Shown: positions 10,403 through 21,987, counted from the first letter of the stretch. The stretch: DNA of 64,000 nucleotides from Trichopria drosophilae (GCA_030407085.1 CM059585.1:87310501-87374500), one strand, 5' to 3'. Notes: a model not told the origin generated them from the letters alone. A program made the numbers and translations.

Positions 10403-10414
10403 TTCGTCCGACAT
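10403..10414. repeat. Right 12-bp target-site duplication
   Basis: Exact copy of 9376-9387, directly after the AAGAAAGAAAGA tail. Confidence 0.85.
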
Positions 10415-10599
10415 GTTGCATTTCCTACAAGTGGACACTATAGAACGTCATCACGCACTAAGGATATTCATAAAACAATTTAAGAATGTTTCAGGTTCTT
10501 TACGAGAAATGAAACGTTTTAGATAAGTTTTAGGGACGTTTCCGATATTTCTGTATACATAGGACTACATTTAAACAGCCAAGACTGATCTTAGAATCA

Positions 10600-11000
10600 C
10601 CATTTTGATTTTTTGAAATCTGACTCCACATTTGTGTTCAGCGACCCCAAAACCCTTATAGAAACATGTTTAATGCAAAACAGAGTTCCTTTTCGAAATT
10701 GTCAGCCATATTGGATCCGCCATTTTGAATGTTTGAAATCTGATCTCAGATTTGTGTTCAGCTACCTCAAAATTCACTGTATAGTAATTTTTAATTCAAT
10801 TCGCTTCATTTTACATTAGATAGAATAGACATCAATTTAATACATATAATTCTATAATTTTCAACTTCTATCAACTGTAGCTAAAAATCTGGTCATTACT
10901 TTAAGTTTTAGCATATACATTTTTTGTTCAGGAGGTCGAAAGCTACTAAACTGCAAAGTTACATCAAATTTGACTGAAAGTCAATTTCTGTACAAAAAGT
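10600..11000 (-). repeat. Right arm of the long inverted repeat
   Basis: Mirror of 8528-8932. Outside the arms (8521-8527 and 11001 onward) the match stops. With the Penelope insertion and one duplication copy removed, the original element would be about 1.45 kb, with arms of ~400 bp and a ~640-bp spacer in which I see no transposase frame. Confidence 0.8.
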
Positions 11001-12892
11001 CCTTTTGCACCGATATTACCATAAGTTCCCTTGTGAGGTGATGTATTTTTATTAGTTTTGTCGCTTTTTACCATCGAGCGTTAAAATTACTGTGTTCAGC
11101 AGGTGCTCGCGATTTTGAGCAACGCTAAAAATAATAAAATTAAAACGCATTGTGATTTCCCAACACTTGATTCGGTAAATTCGCAGATAAATTCACTAAA
11201 TTCTTATTTTTTTTACTTTTCGAGGATATAGTGCTCCACAGTGCAAGCAAATAGTGGCGAACTAAGAAATGAGAAAAAGTTAAAATAGCGGAAGAAAAAT
11301 AGTTAATAATAGTGACGTGGTTAAGATAAAGGAAGTCAAAATATTGACAAGACTGCTATTCAAACGGCGTTTGTTGAAACTATACGTGACAGAAATTTGT
11401 ACAATCAAGGTATTCTACACAGAGAGAAGAAAAATGGTTAATCGAACTATTTCATAATAGTAAAACATTTGATAACAAAAAGTAGTTAATTTAACCATTT
11501 CCATAATAAACAAGACCATCATATAGTTCAGATTACTATTTCCCGATATTTAAGTACGCATCATCGTACATAACCTCAGATACTCGGTACTTCAGTTTCA
11601 TACTTAAATAGTTAATTCAAATATTACCGAACAGTGAAATGGACATAATAAAATAAATTAAACGAAAATACCCTCTTTCCTTACTAAAAGGAATTATTGT
11701 ATGGCCCTTTCCGCAATGTTCTGAATTGCAAAAGTATACTAGGCATGTTCTTACAATGTTAGGACTTTAGTTTTTAGCTCTTACACAATTTCTGTTTAAA
11801 CAATCGTGAATGCTATAACAAATTTGTCTACATATACATTTTTGCACTATACAAATTTTTACGAATTTAATTTTTTATTTGTACATAGTTGAATCATACT
11901 TACTTACTTGTCGTGAATTTGAACATACTGCTAGATATCTATATATTAAAACATGTAACAAATGGAGTACAAAGGAATTAGAGGCATATTGGGTCAATTC
12001 GTGGATTCTAAGTTATAAAATAAACTGTCTCTTTATTCCGTCAGATGTTTATTATTTTACAATCAAATCTTTTCATCCGCAAACAGCAACGCTTTACTAT
12101 GATTAAACAGTATAATATAAAAATAATGAACAATGTCTAGTCAAATAATTTACTAATAATTACAATTAAAATCTACATTATTCTGGAGAAACGAAATTGT
12201 ACAGACCAAAAGTAGGATTATCGTTATTTTGGAGTAACCCAGTTTAGAACCAAAGTAAATCTTTGGTTCGTTAAATATTTATTTACATATAATGAGAATG
12301 GACAATATATTACACGCGTTCTATTTTAATAATATTGTACGGTATATGGGTGTTGAAAAGTCGAAAAAAGTTTAGCAAGTTAACAAAATGTAACTACTTA
12401 AACTATATATTAAATAAAATGTTTAAATCTACATCTAAGTGTTAATCATAAAGTTTTTAAAATGTACTCAATTATTGATAAAATTATGTACATAATTCCA
12501 AATTACGAGAATGTTTCTCATAAATCTTCATTGTTCTCTTAACTTTCGGTATAAGTTATGAAACATTTTGTTAAATAGGCTGACCTGGGTCTAAACTAAA
12601 CATTACACGTTGACAAACCAACATTTCTGGTCTTTACATTAACGTTTCTTCTGAGGGACTTTACTTAGAAACCATTTTTACCAGCATCGTGTAACTATAG
12701 TAATTATTTATTTCGAAGAATTCTCAATCCTTTTACGGTATAGCGTACTTAAATTTTTATCGACAATTCACTATTTCTTCATTAACGTCACTCAAATGAT
12801 CTATCAACGAATTACGTCCTAAACGCCGCACATTTTTTCACTACAGTTTTCAGCGGTTACATTTTGTGTAAAAAAAAGGTCCTAAAAAATGT
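11001..12892. other. AT-rich intergenic sequence, no gene seen
   Basis: Short frames without motifs. GTTCAGCAGGTGCTCGCG near 11095 and the segment 11410-11640 (paired ATGGTTAATC / TAGTTAATTC motifs) hint at repeat relics. Nothing firm. Confidence 0.45.
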
Positions 12893-13548
12893 CCAAGTAG
12901 GTTTATCTGAAATAAAGTTTAACTGAATTTTCAGAATCTTTTGATAGAATTTTCCAGACATATAACCGTTAAAAACTAGATCCGATTATTTACAAAAAAA
13001 TATTTTTTAATTATTTTATTTCTACTGTTTTTCACATTGAAATAATTTCAGAATTCCTGCTTGAAGTATAGAAATCGTGTTCTCGAGACTGGGACTTTAA
13101 AATGTGCACATTAACATTTTTATAATAATAGTGAAAATATTCTCTTCACTTTTCAAAATCACTTTTCACAATCCTAAGAACTTTTAGTGCGGTAACATTT
13201 TTTCCGAAAGTCAAATAAAAAATTCCTGAACCTGTTGGGGATTTTTATTTTCTATTTTAGCCGCTATTTTAGATACTTTCACCTACATTTTCAAAATATT
13301 AATATGCACTATTATATTAATATACACATTTTAAAAATCCAGTCCCGAGGACAACATTTCTCTACTTCAAAAGTAGAATTCTGAAATCATTTCAATGTGA
13401 AGAAAAGGCTATAAAGAAGAAAAAAACAATTTAAAAAATGTATGGTTTTTTGGAAATAATGATATACATTTTCTAACGGTTGCATTTTTGGAAAAATAAA
13501 AGATTCTTAAAATACAGTTAATTTTACGTCGCTTGAATATTTTTTAAT
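12893..13548. repeat. Foldback element with ~220-bp inverted arms
   Basis: Left-arm landmarks CTGAATTTTCAGAATCTTTT, ATAACCGTTAAAAA, CACATTGAAATAATTTCAG and CTCGAGACTGGGAC reappear in reverse complement as AAAAGATTCTTAAAATACAG, TTTTCTAACGGTTGC, CTGAAATCATTTCAATGTG and GTCCCGAGGAC in 13310-13530. The centre (about 13130-13300) is unpaired. No coding capacity was seen. Confidence 0.7.
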
Positions 13549-14352
13549 AATTTCTGTTTACACACAATACAAGCGTTGGAAACTAATGAAAAAAATGCCC
13601 ACTCAGTACTTAATTCAGGATTAAAAGGTAAACTAGCGTCTGTACTAAAACTTTGTTTTACGTTTCAAGGATAAGGCTATAATCAGATTGAATTATTTTT
13701 ATTTATATAAGGGGGTCCATTGTAAGTGAAAAAAATATATGAATTTTGAGAAATTGATCGCATAGACAACAAATTGCAGATACAGAACTTTATTTACAGA
13801 AAATTGTCTATAACATACAACTTTTATACATTAGAACATTGACAAACAGTTACCCACTTCTAAATAAATATGACACGCTTCTTTTCAGAAAAATCATTTA
13901 TAAATTGGGTCTTTTGATTATTGATATATCTATTTTTGGTATAAAGTGACTCGTATCGGTAACATCATTCATAACTTTGCAATAAACATAGAATTTGAAA
14001 AAATAATCAACAGTTTAAAATTCCGTACAAAATTAAGCAACTTTAATAAAACTTATTTATTATTAATATTTGATATTCGATTCAATTTGACTAATTTTTG
14101 TTTGCGAAGAATATTGGGGGATTAATTAATCATCAGTATTGTTCTATCCTTTATTTTATTCATGTTGCACTTGTTACAAAGACTTTGTCTATTAATAACG
14201 ATATTCTTTTTTGTCTTTGGATTTTGGCAGAAAAATTTGTATTTGTTCCGAATAGAAAGTGAAAGATTCCGGCTTTACCATCTGAATACTGCAATTTTGA
14301 CAACTTTATTCAGCATTTTGTTAATGTCCGTTCAAAAATTGAAATATTCAAG
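13549..14352. other. AT-rich spacer, no gene seen
   Basis: Contains a 64-codon hydrophobic frame near 14162, which I read as chance in AT-rich sequence. No motifs. Confidence 0.45.
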
Positions 14353-14914
14353 TTAAGGGGTTCTAAAGAGGTCCGCCGGTAAGGTAGGAATTTTCAATAA
14401 AAAACATAAATTAAAGATGATTGAATAACATTTTCAAAATTCGGGCTGTGTAAAGGCAATTCTAATTATTACAGATGGGTTCCCAGAAAATACCCAAGAC
14501 CTTAAATGAGAACTGACCGAGAATTTTCCGGGAATAAGTAATTTTTATTTATTTCCGAAAATTCTCGGTTGGTTCTCAATTAATGTCTTTGGTATTTTCT
14601 AGGAAAACTTCTATTGTATTTAAAACTCCTTGTAGTCCGTAAAGTGTCATTTTACGGACTGATCTCCGCACTTTACGGACTAAAAACAGTCGGTAAAGTG
14701 CTTACTCTGCGAACAGTGTATGAAAAAATAGTGTTTAAAATGTTACGACCTCGTTTGAACATTGTGCGATCCGCAAAATTGAACTTTACGGCCTAGGACC
14801 GAAAAGTACTATTACAGAGCCCGAATTTTAACAAATTGTTTCAGACAGTACTAATTTTCGATTTTGTGCGTAAATTCCTACTTTATCGGCGGATTATACT
14901 TTAGAACCTCTTTA
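14353..14914. repeat. MITE-like hairpin element, with a nested foldback insertion
   Basis: The left end, TTAAGGGGTTCTAAAGAGGT followed by CCGCCGGTAAGGTAGGAATT, is the inverted match of the right end AAATTCCTACTTTATCGGCG followed by TTTAGAACCTCTTTAA. The internal arms also mirror each other: AAAATTCGGGCTGTG..AATTCTAATTATTACAG against the right-hand TTAAAACTCC...TTACAGAGCCCGAATTTT. The right arm is interrupted from about 14629 to 14812 by unrelated CGTAAAG-type sequence. The intact string in the copy at 4700-4872 shows the interruption is an insertion. Confidence 0.72.
14629..14812. repeat. Nested CGTAAAG-type foldback
   Basis: Contains the palindrome AGTCCGTAAAG..TTTTACGGACT (14634-14660), a further CTTTACGGACT, and GTCGGTAAAGTGC. 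It ends CCGAAAAGTACTATT, the same ending as the 8.13-8.42 kb foldback (TCGAAAAGTACTATT). It lies inside the right arm of the 14353-14914 element. Confidence 0.6.
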
Positions 14915-14984
14915 ACCCGACCATTGTAGAAGTTCTTTAAGGGTGTTTTAAGTGGTTAACCTATAACTTCCTTAAATTCTGAAA

Positions 14985-15415
14985 TAATTACATCAGTATT
15001 TTTTAGAGGATCAGGTGTAGTAATTAGAAATATCTTTACATAGTTCGAATTTCCGGAAATTATTCCAATCATATTTATCAATTTCATCAATGTTTATTTG
15101 TTTTTGTTCCAAATTACTATTCTATCGACTGACCACTTTAGAATCCCCGTAAGACGGTCCTAGAGTGCCCTGTCGATAAGGTAGGAATTTACACTAAAAA
15201 TCGTTAATTAACAATTCAATTGATTCCTTACTTTCAATTCAATTCATTTAATCATCTCTCTGGCATTTATTTAGGAGACCGTTTATAGTATTTAGAATTA
15301 CATTCGGATTTTTAGAAATTTATTCAGACCATTTTTAATACTGTTTTTTAAGTTGAATCTATCGTAACTTCATACTTTGTAGACAGACCATATTAGGATC
15401 CTCTTAAAAATAAAA
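14985..15415. repeat. Two further adjacent, diverged copies of the same MITE family
   Basis: 14985-15160 repeats the pattern GTAATTAGAAAT..CTTTACATAG..CGAATTT ending ACTTTAGAATCCCCGTAAG. 15161-15410 begins AGTGCCCTGTCGATAAGGTA GGAATTT (the left-end type) and ends GGATCCTCTTAAAA (right-end type). With 14353-14914 this makes a cluster of three copies directly downstream of AdoR. Confidence 0.55.
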
Positions 15416-15464
15416 AATAATGCGCTTTTTTAAATGACAGTTTTTATCTGAAAAACGTGACACC

Positions 15465-15474
15465 TTTATTTATT
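15465..15474 (-). terminator. Candidate poly(A) signal of AdoR
   Basis: On the minus strand this reads AATAAATAAA, two overlapping AATAAA hexamers, about 270 nt after the AdoR stop codon. It is the first convincing signal downstream and gives a short 3' UTR ending just before the repeat cluster. Confidence 0.5.
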
Positions 15475-15739
15475 TACACAATTGATTAGCAGCAAACATC
15501 ATAGCCATTAACGTCTTAATTTTGTACATTTTACAACTTATATTTTTACATACTTAAAGATAATAATTTTCTTGTCATGATCGTAACATTTTAAATGTTC
15601 GTAGGTGATTAACAAATAACAATGAACTGAAGAAGAATGATTTGAAATAAAGTTCTATTTTACAATGACGGTAAAAATGGCTCTTTACGAGTCCCTTTAA
15701 CAACGAATGCGATTAAGCAAACCTATTCGTGACCGTTCG

Positions 15740-16624
15740 TCAATCATTGTTTATTTCTTTGTTGTCGTCATCTTCCGTAAGTCTTTCTTTCGATGAAACG
15801 GCTGTAACGTCTGCTTCTATTACGAATATCGATTCGGGGAGTGACGCCGGTTCTTCGGAAGATTTCACATCTTTATCTTCAATCTTCGCAAAATACGAAT
15901 AAGTCATGAGCTCCATGGCCGCAAAGTCTGAGGGCGAAGACATCTCGGAAGCTCCATCAGATTCGCTTATTTGAGTAGGTGAGGAACTTTTTCCAAAATC
16001 GCCTTCTAATTTATCTTCGACTTTGATCGATTCGCTACACTCGTTAGTGTCACTAGCAGCTATTTGGGCCGAAATGCTCCTGTCTATGATGACGCGGGAT
16101 CGAAGCGATAAATTTCGAGTTTTTAGCGACAACTCGCTTTCTCGTCTGTCGGTAACTTGACGCAAAAGAGTCGCGTGACGATTAGAGATATGAGTGGAAC
16201 CGGTGATTGTTTTACTTTGTCGAGTAGATCCGATAGATCCTCGATCATTATTGATCACGCTTATAGCGACTTTAGTCTTACTATTGGGGAAGAGGAGATT
16301 GCACATGAAATTTTTTAGGGCGGCACGAAAGTCCTTCAGATGGTAAGCGTAGAGGAGCGGATTCCCTGCAGAATTCAAGTGCGAGAGGATGATGCAGAAG
16401 TTGAGCACGATGTCGCTGACTTCACAGTCTGGACAGAAAGCCATCACGCAGTTGATGGTGTACAAAGGAAACCAGCAAATGATGAAAAAAGCGACGATTC
16501 GAGACAGATTTTGGGCAGCCTTGACGTCCCGTTTTTGAGCAGCTCCGAGTAATCGCAGCATTGTTCCAGTATTTTGGTGGTTCTCCTTTCGACGGCTGGG
16601 ATTCATGGTGACTATCTGCCGCAA
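15740..16624 (-). CDS. AdoR: Adenosine receptor, last coding exon (TM6, TM7, C-tail)
   Basis: Codes for residues 224-517 of the joined protein. The acceptor reads CTATTTTCAG|TTGCGG with AG at 16626-16625; the exon starts in phase 0 with Leu (TTG), which is not a start codon. Seen: TM6 with the CWxP motif (C273-W274), Asn281 at the position that binds the adenine ring in known adenosine receptors, the extracellular CPDC (287-290) typical of this family, TM7 with SH (304-305) and NPLLY (311-315, the NPxxY motif), then an amphipathic helix 8. The remaining ~185 residues are a Ser/Thr-rich, acidic C-tail ending in TGA at 15742-15740, with many possible kinase sites. This tail is much less conserved than the core and its length varies widely among receptors. 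Confidence 0.95.
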   Translation of the reverse strand: MRQIVTMNPSRRKENHQNTGTMLRLLGAAQKRDVKAAQNLSRIVAFFIICWFPLYTINCVMAFCPDCEVSDIVLNFCIILSHLNSAGNPLLYAYHLKDFRAALKNFMCNLLFPNSKTKVAISVINNDRGSIGSTRQSKTITGSTHISNRHATLLRQVTDRRESELSLKTRNLSLRSRVIIDRSISAQIAASDTNECSESIKVEDKLEGDFGKSSSPTQISESDGASEMSSPSDFAAMELMTYSYFAKIEDKDVKSSEEPASLPESIFVIEADVTAVSSKERLTEDDDNKEINND

Positions 16625-19600
16625 CTGAAAATAGTTTAATTAGAATCGGTATTGGAATAGATTGATTCGCGATGATCGACATGCGTGCGACCTACGTGCG
16701 ATTATTATGGAGTAATGTCTGAAAAATGTATAAATTGGATTTAATGGTCTAATACTAATGCAGTGTGACACTACAGGTATCGTTATTTAATTAATGCTCT
16801 ATTGTTCCGCAATTCGCTGGTTAGTGTATGGAATATGAAAGTGTAAACTCTGAATATGATACTTTGAAGATGAAAATGTAGCTTATTTTATTTTTGTTAA
16901 TGAGCTGATTAATAGTTCTGGTGTAGGCAAAACTGAGTAGGTAAACAATAAATAAATCATTGGCATGCATTTAAAAATGTATTTATAAACGTTAGTTCAT
17001 CTATTCAAAACAGTTGATAGTAAACAATGTTTTTTTAACACTCCGGGAGTAGAACTCGATTTTGCGCCCTGCCGTGAAATATTCGGGCGCAAATTATTGA
17101 GCCCCACGTCTGACGAATTAAAACAATATCGTATGCAACCTCGCTTCGTTCGCGTGACAAACTTTGCACCCATTGTTACATAATATACTATTATAATGTA
17201 TATCTCTCGCTATCCACAAATTTTTAGGCTACATAATTTTGCAGCAAAACGAATTTCGTTGATCGTCTGTATACGTGCTGCTCCCGCAATAACAAGACAG
17301 GCTTTATCACTTAATTAGTAACTGACCAGGACCTAATTAAGATTAATAAGGCATGGGCTTCTTTAGGCCTTTGTAATTATCCTGGTCAGACAATAAGGCA
17401 CTCCTTATTAGGCATTCGTGGTTAGTGACCAATGTTTAAATTGGCTTTGTTGATGCCTAATGATGGAGTCTTTACCGCGCAAAACATTTGTAAAAATTGA
17501 GTTAACTATTTTTAACGAAAAGTTTTCATTGAATATTTCTGGCATTACCATGAAGATTAATATATCAAATTATTTCTCTTTCAGACATTTTCGGATCACA
17601 AGAGCTACCGGGTGAAATAATATAGTTAGGATTCGTTGTTAAAATATAGGAAAAATCTAACCTGAAAGTTTGACGTCAAATTTTGGGATTTGATTTTCCT
17701 TTGTTAAGTTGTCAAATTCTGTTCCAGACATGAAACTTTCAAATTTGATTTTTGATATTTACAAGCAACAAATCCTGACCATATGAAGTAATAGCTTCAC
17801 AAATTTTTTCGAAAATGTTCAATTTTTGTTCCATGTATAACAAAATATTTTACATGTCCCGTTCTCTATATTGGATGCACCGTTTTGGATTTTGAAAAAC
17901 TGATTTTGAATGATGGTATTCAGGAATGTCTAAAAATAAATAATATGGCAATTAATAGGATTACAATTCCTTTTTATTGTGTAATAAAAGACGAAATTGA
18001 ATGCATTTATACTTGTAGTGAATATAAGCCGATATCTTGAAAATGTGCAACAACACCTAATGTTTGTACCAGAAATATCAATAAACTATCATCAATATTA
18101 AATAAATTAGTGTATACGTATGAACTATATAGAAACATATGAAATCCCAAAATTTCCCATTTTCGAAAAAAATTTGGCATACCATTTAAAAAGCCAAATA
18201 GACAGAAATAAAAATATGTGAATCTTTATTTTCGATGTAAAACAATCGGGAACACGTTTCTAATAAGATAGAAGGTGGTCAGAAACCGATACCATTGTGA
18301 AAACGTGAAAAAATTGTACCTCAAAATTGTACCGCGTTTTTTCAGTATTTTTGAAAAAAAAATGTTTTAAACGTCATTTTTCGAAAATTTCATCAGCACC
18401 ATTCGAAAGAACGACACCAAAACTATAGTCGGAAATGGAGGTGTCTACTTAAAAAAAGTTTGTATAAATAAAACGATGCTAAAACCAATATGCAAATTGT
18501 ACACGTTTGGTCGAAAAGGGTTAAAAGAGAAAACAGAATCAAATGATTATTGGATACATAATTATTTTGTCATCATTTATAGACTTGTGTGTTTATATAA
18601 AACAAAGTTAAAATTCATGTTTTCCATTTATATATAATATCAGATAAAATTTTCTTTCGTTTTAAATTAAACTTTTTACCTTCCCTTATAGAGGAATATA
18701 TTTATTCTTAATAAATGGATAAATTACATTGGATAGTACGTTACAAATTATGAATATTAAAAACAAATAAAATATTTCTTGTTATTCAGTGATATTATTT
18801 ATCTCCTTTCTGTATAATTTATTGGAATTGTACCTTGTAATGTTCAACCAAACAAAAAAGATTACAGTTACATCTATTGGAGAATCAATTTACTACCATG
18901 CAAATTAGATTTCTGCATGTGACAATAACCAGATGTTCCGACATTTAATAAAGTGAGCATGCTCAAATTCTAGCTGGTTTTTGCTGACCACATATGCACT
19001 TGTACACGAAGGGCGTGATTACATTATGTAAGTAAAATCGTAAAACAAAATATAACTACCACACAGTATTTTATTGCTTTATTAGATTCAATTACTGTTC
19101 TCTTATTCCATTTTCTGATTATTTTCTTTTGTGAATATCCTCTCTAAATTTAAATCTTTGAAAATAACTGCGAATCAGTGCATATGCATATATCGCAGTG
19201 AGTTTCACTGATTCCAATTAAGAGAGTAACGTATCATACAAAAAAAAAACCCTTTCAGCGTAAATTACCTAAACACTCTGAATTCGATGATACACCAAAA
19301 ATATTGACCAGTATTAACATCCACGGAACTTTTACTATAAATAAATTACGAACTGCAGCTAAAATCTGGCCTTTCTGGATAAGTTTTGAACGTTTTCGTG
19401 GTACCTTTAGTAATCTTTTGTGTTTTCAATGAAAATCTGCAATAATTCATAATATTTTCTATATCAGCCCATGTATCTGCCCATCCATTAGTTGATTAAA
19501 ACATATTGTGACTCTCCGAATTGGTAAATCAATATTTTTCTTTAATTATATCAGTATAATAAAAGATGGAACCGAATCATAAAAGATCGACAGCGATAAT

Positions 19601-20559
19601 CATTTAAGGAAGAATTTTGAATATTGATATAATGATTTAAAATTTTTCAAGAGACAAATTTTTTTAAATGAGTTGTCTTGGTGTAGACGGTTTCATGATC
19701 CAAAATAAAAACACAAAATATATTTAAAGATAATTTGGCATTGCGATTTGTGCCATCTTCAGTTTATTCTAAACATTTGTACAAAAAGGATTTTTTAAAA
19801 AACCAAGCTAAGGTATGACTAATATTTGTCTAGCAAATGTAAAAGATTACTTACAAAAGGAGAAATGTGGAAAAACTTCGCAACGGAAACATTTTTATAT
19901 GTTCTTAGATTTCCAATCATTACTGATTTAAGAAAATATCGGTTTAATCATTGTTAGTGGTCATTATGACACAAAAAATGAAAGAAATTATTCTTATAAA
20001 CCCAATTTACTATTTGAAAAATATGCAGAAACATTATGCTCAAACATAAATTTATATACAAATAATTTACCAAACATTAGTAAACTGCGTTGGAAAAGGT
20101 TTCATTGTTTCAAAATTTTCCTTTTCATAGTAAAAAATGCATTAAAGTTCAAATAAAATACATATGTTAGGACACTAATACACAACGATACAATTTACTA
20201 CTTACTTCACTATACTTAAAAATGAACAAAATAATAACAAAGTAATTCTTGGAATGTTTAAGGAAAGCTTGATTTCGTGAATAGTGCAATACTTTTTTAA
20301 ATAAGTTCTTTTACTTTTAATAAACAATCAAAATGCTTTAGAGTGTATATTAATTACAATGCCCTATCCGATAAGTCAAACCAAAATGAAGAGATTATGA
20401 ATCTGTTAAAATTTAATCAAATGTTCCGCTGCTCGATTAGAAATATGGCTCCTGATCAGGGGCAGAAATTTCTGCTCGGGTGATGACAATAATAGAAGTA
20501 TATAGAACATAAGTTTATTTGGCCGAGGTCTAATTACGATTTTTATTTTCTATGTATTT

Positions 20560-21268
20560 AACCGATTAAAAACCAAGAGGACGCAAAATGTACCACAACT
20601 TTTCGGTTCTCACTTTGTATGAAAAAAAAAGTTTAAAATTTTGTCAGAAACCATTTCCGACGTAAAAATGATCCCTCTTTCAGATTCCAAAGCCCAGATT
20701 TCATTTTTTTAGAAAGAAACCATTTTTAATCAACATTATCACGTGAAACCCGAGTGTAATTTTCCACGACACCCCAAAATATCGCTTCCTCGAATCATCA
20801 GTTATCACGGTTACAGATTGCGAAATTTAAAATGGCGGATGTCAAAATGGCGCCCAAGCGTAAAAAAAGGCTGTTTAAGGCTCTTCGCCGTTAAAAAAAC
20901 CTTAAAACTTCCAATTACTTTCATAAAACTCGGTAAAGGGATATTATTAAGCGTGCTGAATACGAATCTGTTGATTTTGAAAAAATACGTCCGCCATATT
21001 GGATCCACCATTTTGAATTTTCTGAAACCGATACCAGATTCGCCCAAATAGTTTAATAAATTAGAGTTAATTCTCTATTAGAATTTAATTGCAGATTTTG
21101 CCCTTGTTCATAGGTTTCTATAAACCTTTCCATTTGGAATTTACGTTTATTCATTTTTGCGTTAGATCATTTTTACGTTGGAAAATGGTTTTTGTAAAAC
21201 TTTTTTTTTCATACATGAGAGCCGCAAAGTTCTGGTACATTTTGCGCCCTCTTGGTCTTTAATAGGTT
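20560..21268. repeat. Terminal-inverted-repeat element in AdoR intron 2
   Basis: Left arm 20560-20672 (AACCGATTAAAAACCAAGAG, GACGCAAAATGTACCA, GACGTAAAAATGATC) mirrors right arm about 21165-21268 (GATCATTTTTACGTT, TGGTACATTTTGCGCC, CTCTTGGTCTTTAATAGGTT). The interior carries the dispersed string CGCCATATTGGATCCACCAT. The frames inside show no transposase motif; probably non-autonomous. Confidence 0.75.
21043..21151 (+). repeat. Direct repeat, copy 1 (109 bp)
   Basis: Aligns without gaps to 21385-21493, with six differences in 109 positions by my count (about 94% identity). This copy lies inside the inverted-repeat element, next to its right arm. Confidence 0.85.
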
Positions 21269-21384
21269 AGTTTTATGTACATTAATTTCTAACGAAGTGC
21301 GAATAACTCTATCATTGATCTGTAATTCGACTTTCATCTCAATAAATAAGAATATAATTTATGCGTGAGCTGAGATGAACTAAT

Positions 21385-21493
21385 CCCGAATAGTTTAATA
21401 AATTACAGTTAATTCTCTATTAGAATTTAATTTCAGATTTTGCCTTTGTTCATAGGTTTCTATAAACCTTTTCATTTCGAATTTACGTTTATT
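21385..21493 (+). repeat. Direct repeat, copy 2 (109 bp)
   Basis: Second copy, offset exactly 342 bp from the first and outside the element's right arm. This suggests a local duplication or a second, partial element of the same family. Confidence 0.85.
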
Positions 21494-21775
21494 AAACAAA
21501 TGGATTCATATGATATGTCATTAAAATTTACTGTGATAGTGTTGTTATGAAATTATCAATTGTGAAGTATTATTACTGCATGGTGGAGAATGAAGTGCTT
21601 CATAAAATAAATCCAATAATGCCTCCGTACGCCGCTAGAGCGAACACTTACCTATTGGCACGTGTAATTGAACTCAACATTGTTAAATAGAAAATGTCGC
21701 TTAAGCTATAAAACACAACAGAATGTGAGTGCAGTGAAACAAACGGAAAAAACCAAACAATGGACTTACGCTCAC

Positions 21776-21987
21776 CTGCTTGACGACGACCCTATAAATG
21801 TGGGCATAAAATGCGGCTATCAGTAACGCCGGAAATATGATAGTAGCGAAGTACAGGAAGACAAGATAGTCGTAGTCCATGACTTCCGTGAAAATACACT
21901 TTTCGTCGGCTTTTTTTCCGGCATTCCATCCAAACAGGGGAAGAAATCCCACCATAGTACCGGCGATCCAGCAAACGCATATGATTC
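21776..21987 (-). CDS. AdoR: Adenosine receptor, middle coding exon (TM4, ECL2, TM5)
   Basis: Codes for residues 153 (split Gly) to 223. The acceptor reads CTGTTTACAG|GAATC with AG at 21989-21988, joining G from exon 1 to GA and giving Gly-Ile-Ile. Seen: TM4 with the conserved Trp159; ECL2 with Cys183, which should pair with Cys107 at the top of TM3, followed by Phe185, the aromatic residue that stacks on adenine in known receptors; then TM5 (about 192-213) ending AHIYRVVVKQ. The donor is CAG|GTGAGC, with a second donor GTAAGT six bases further in. Use of the second would add Val-Ser and keep the frame. Confidence 0.95.

Larger units (their letters stand above)
16625..21775 (-). other. AdoR intron 2 (5.15 kb)
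   Basis: Donor CAG|GTGAGC (GT at 21775-21774), acceptor TTTTCAG at the other end. Contains a GC-richer patch near 17040-17480 (GGGAGTAGAACTCGATTTTGC..CGGGCGCAAATT and paired CTGACCAGGAC / ATCCTGGTCAG motifs), the foldback at 20560-21268 and a direct repeat. No gene was recognised inside. Confidence 0.8.

Noticed and set aside
16340..16552. Plus-strand frame across AdoR exon 3
   Set aside because: Antisense shadow of the receptor coding sequence, which has clear motifs on the minus strand.
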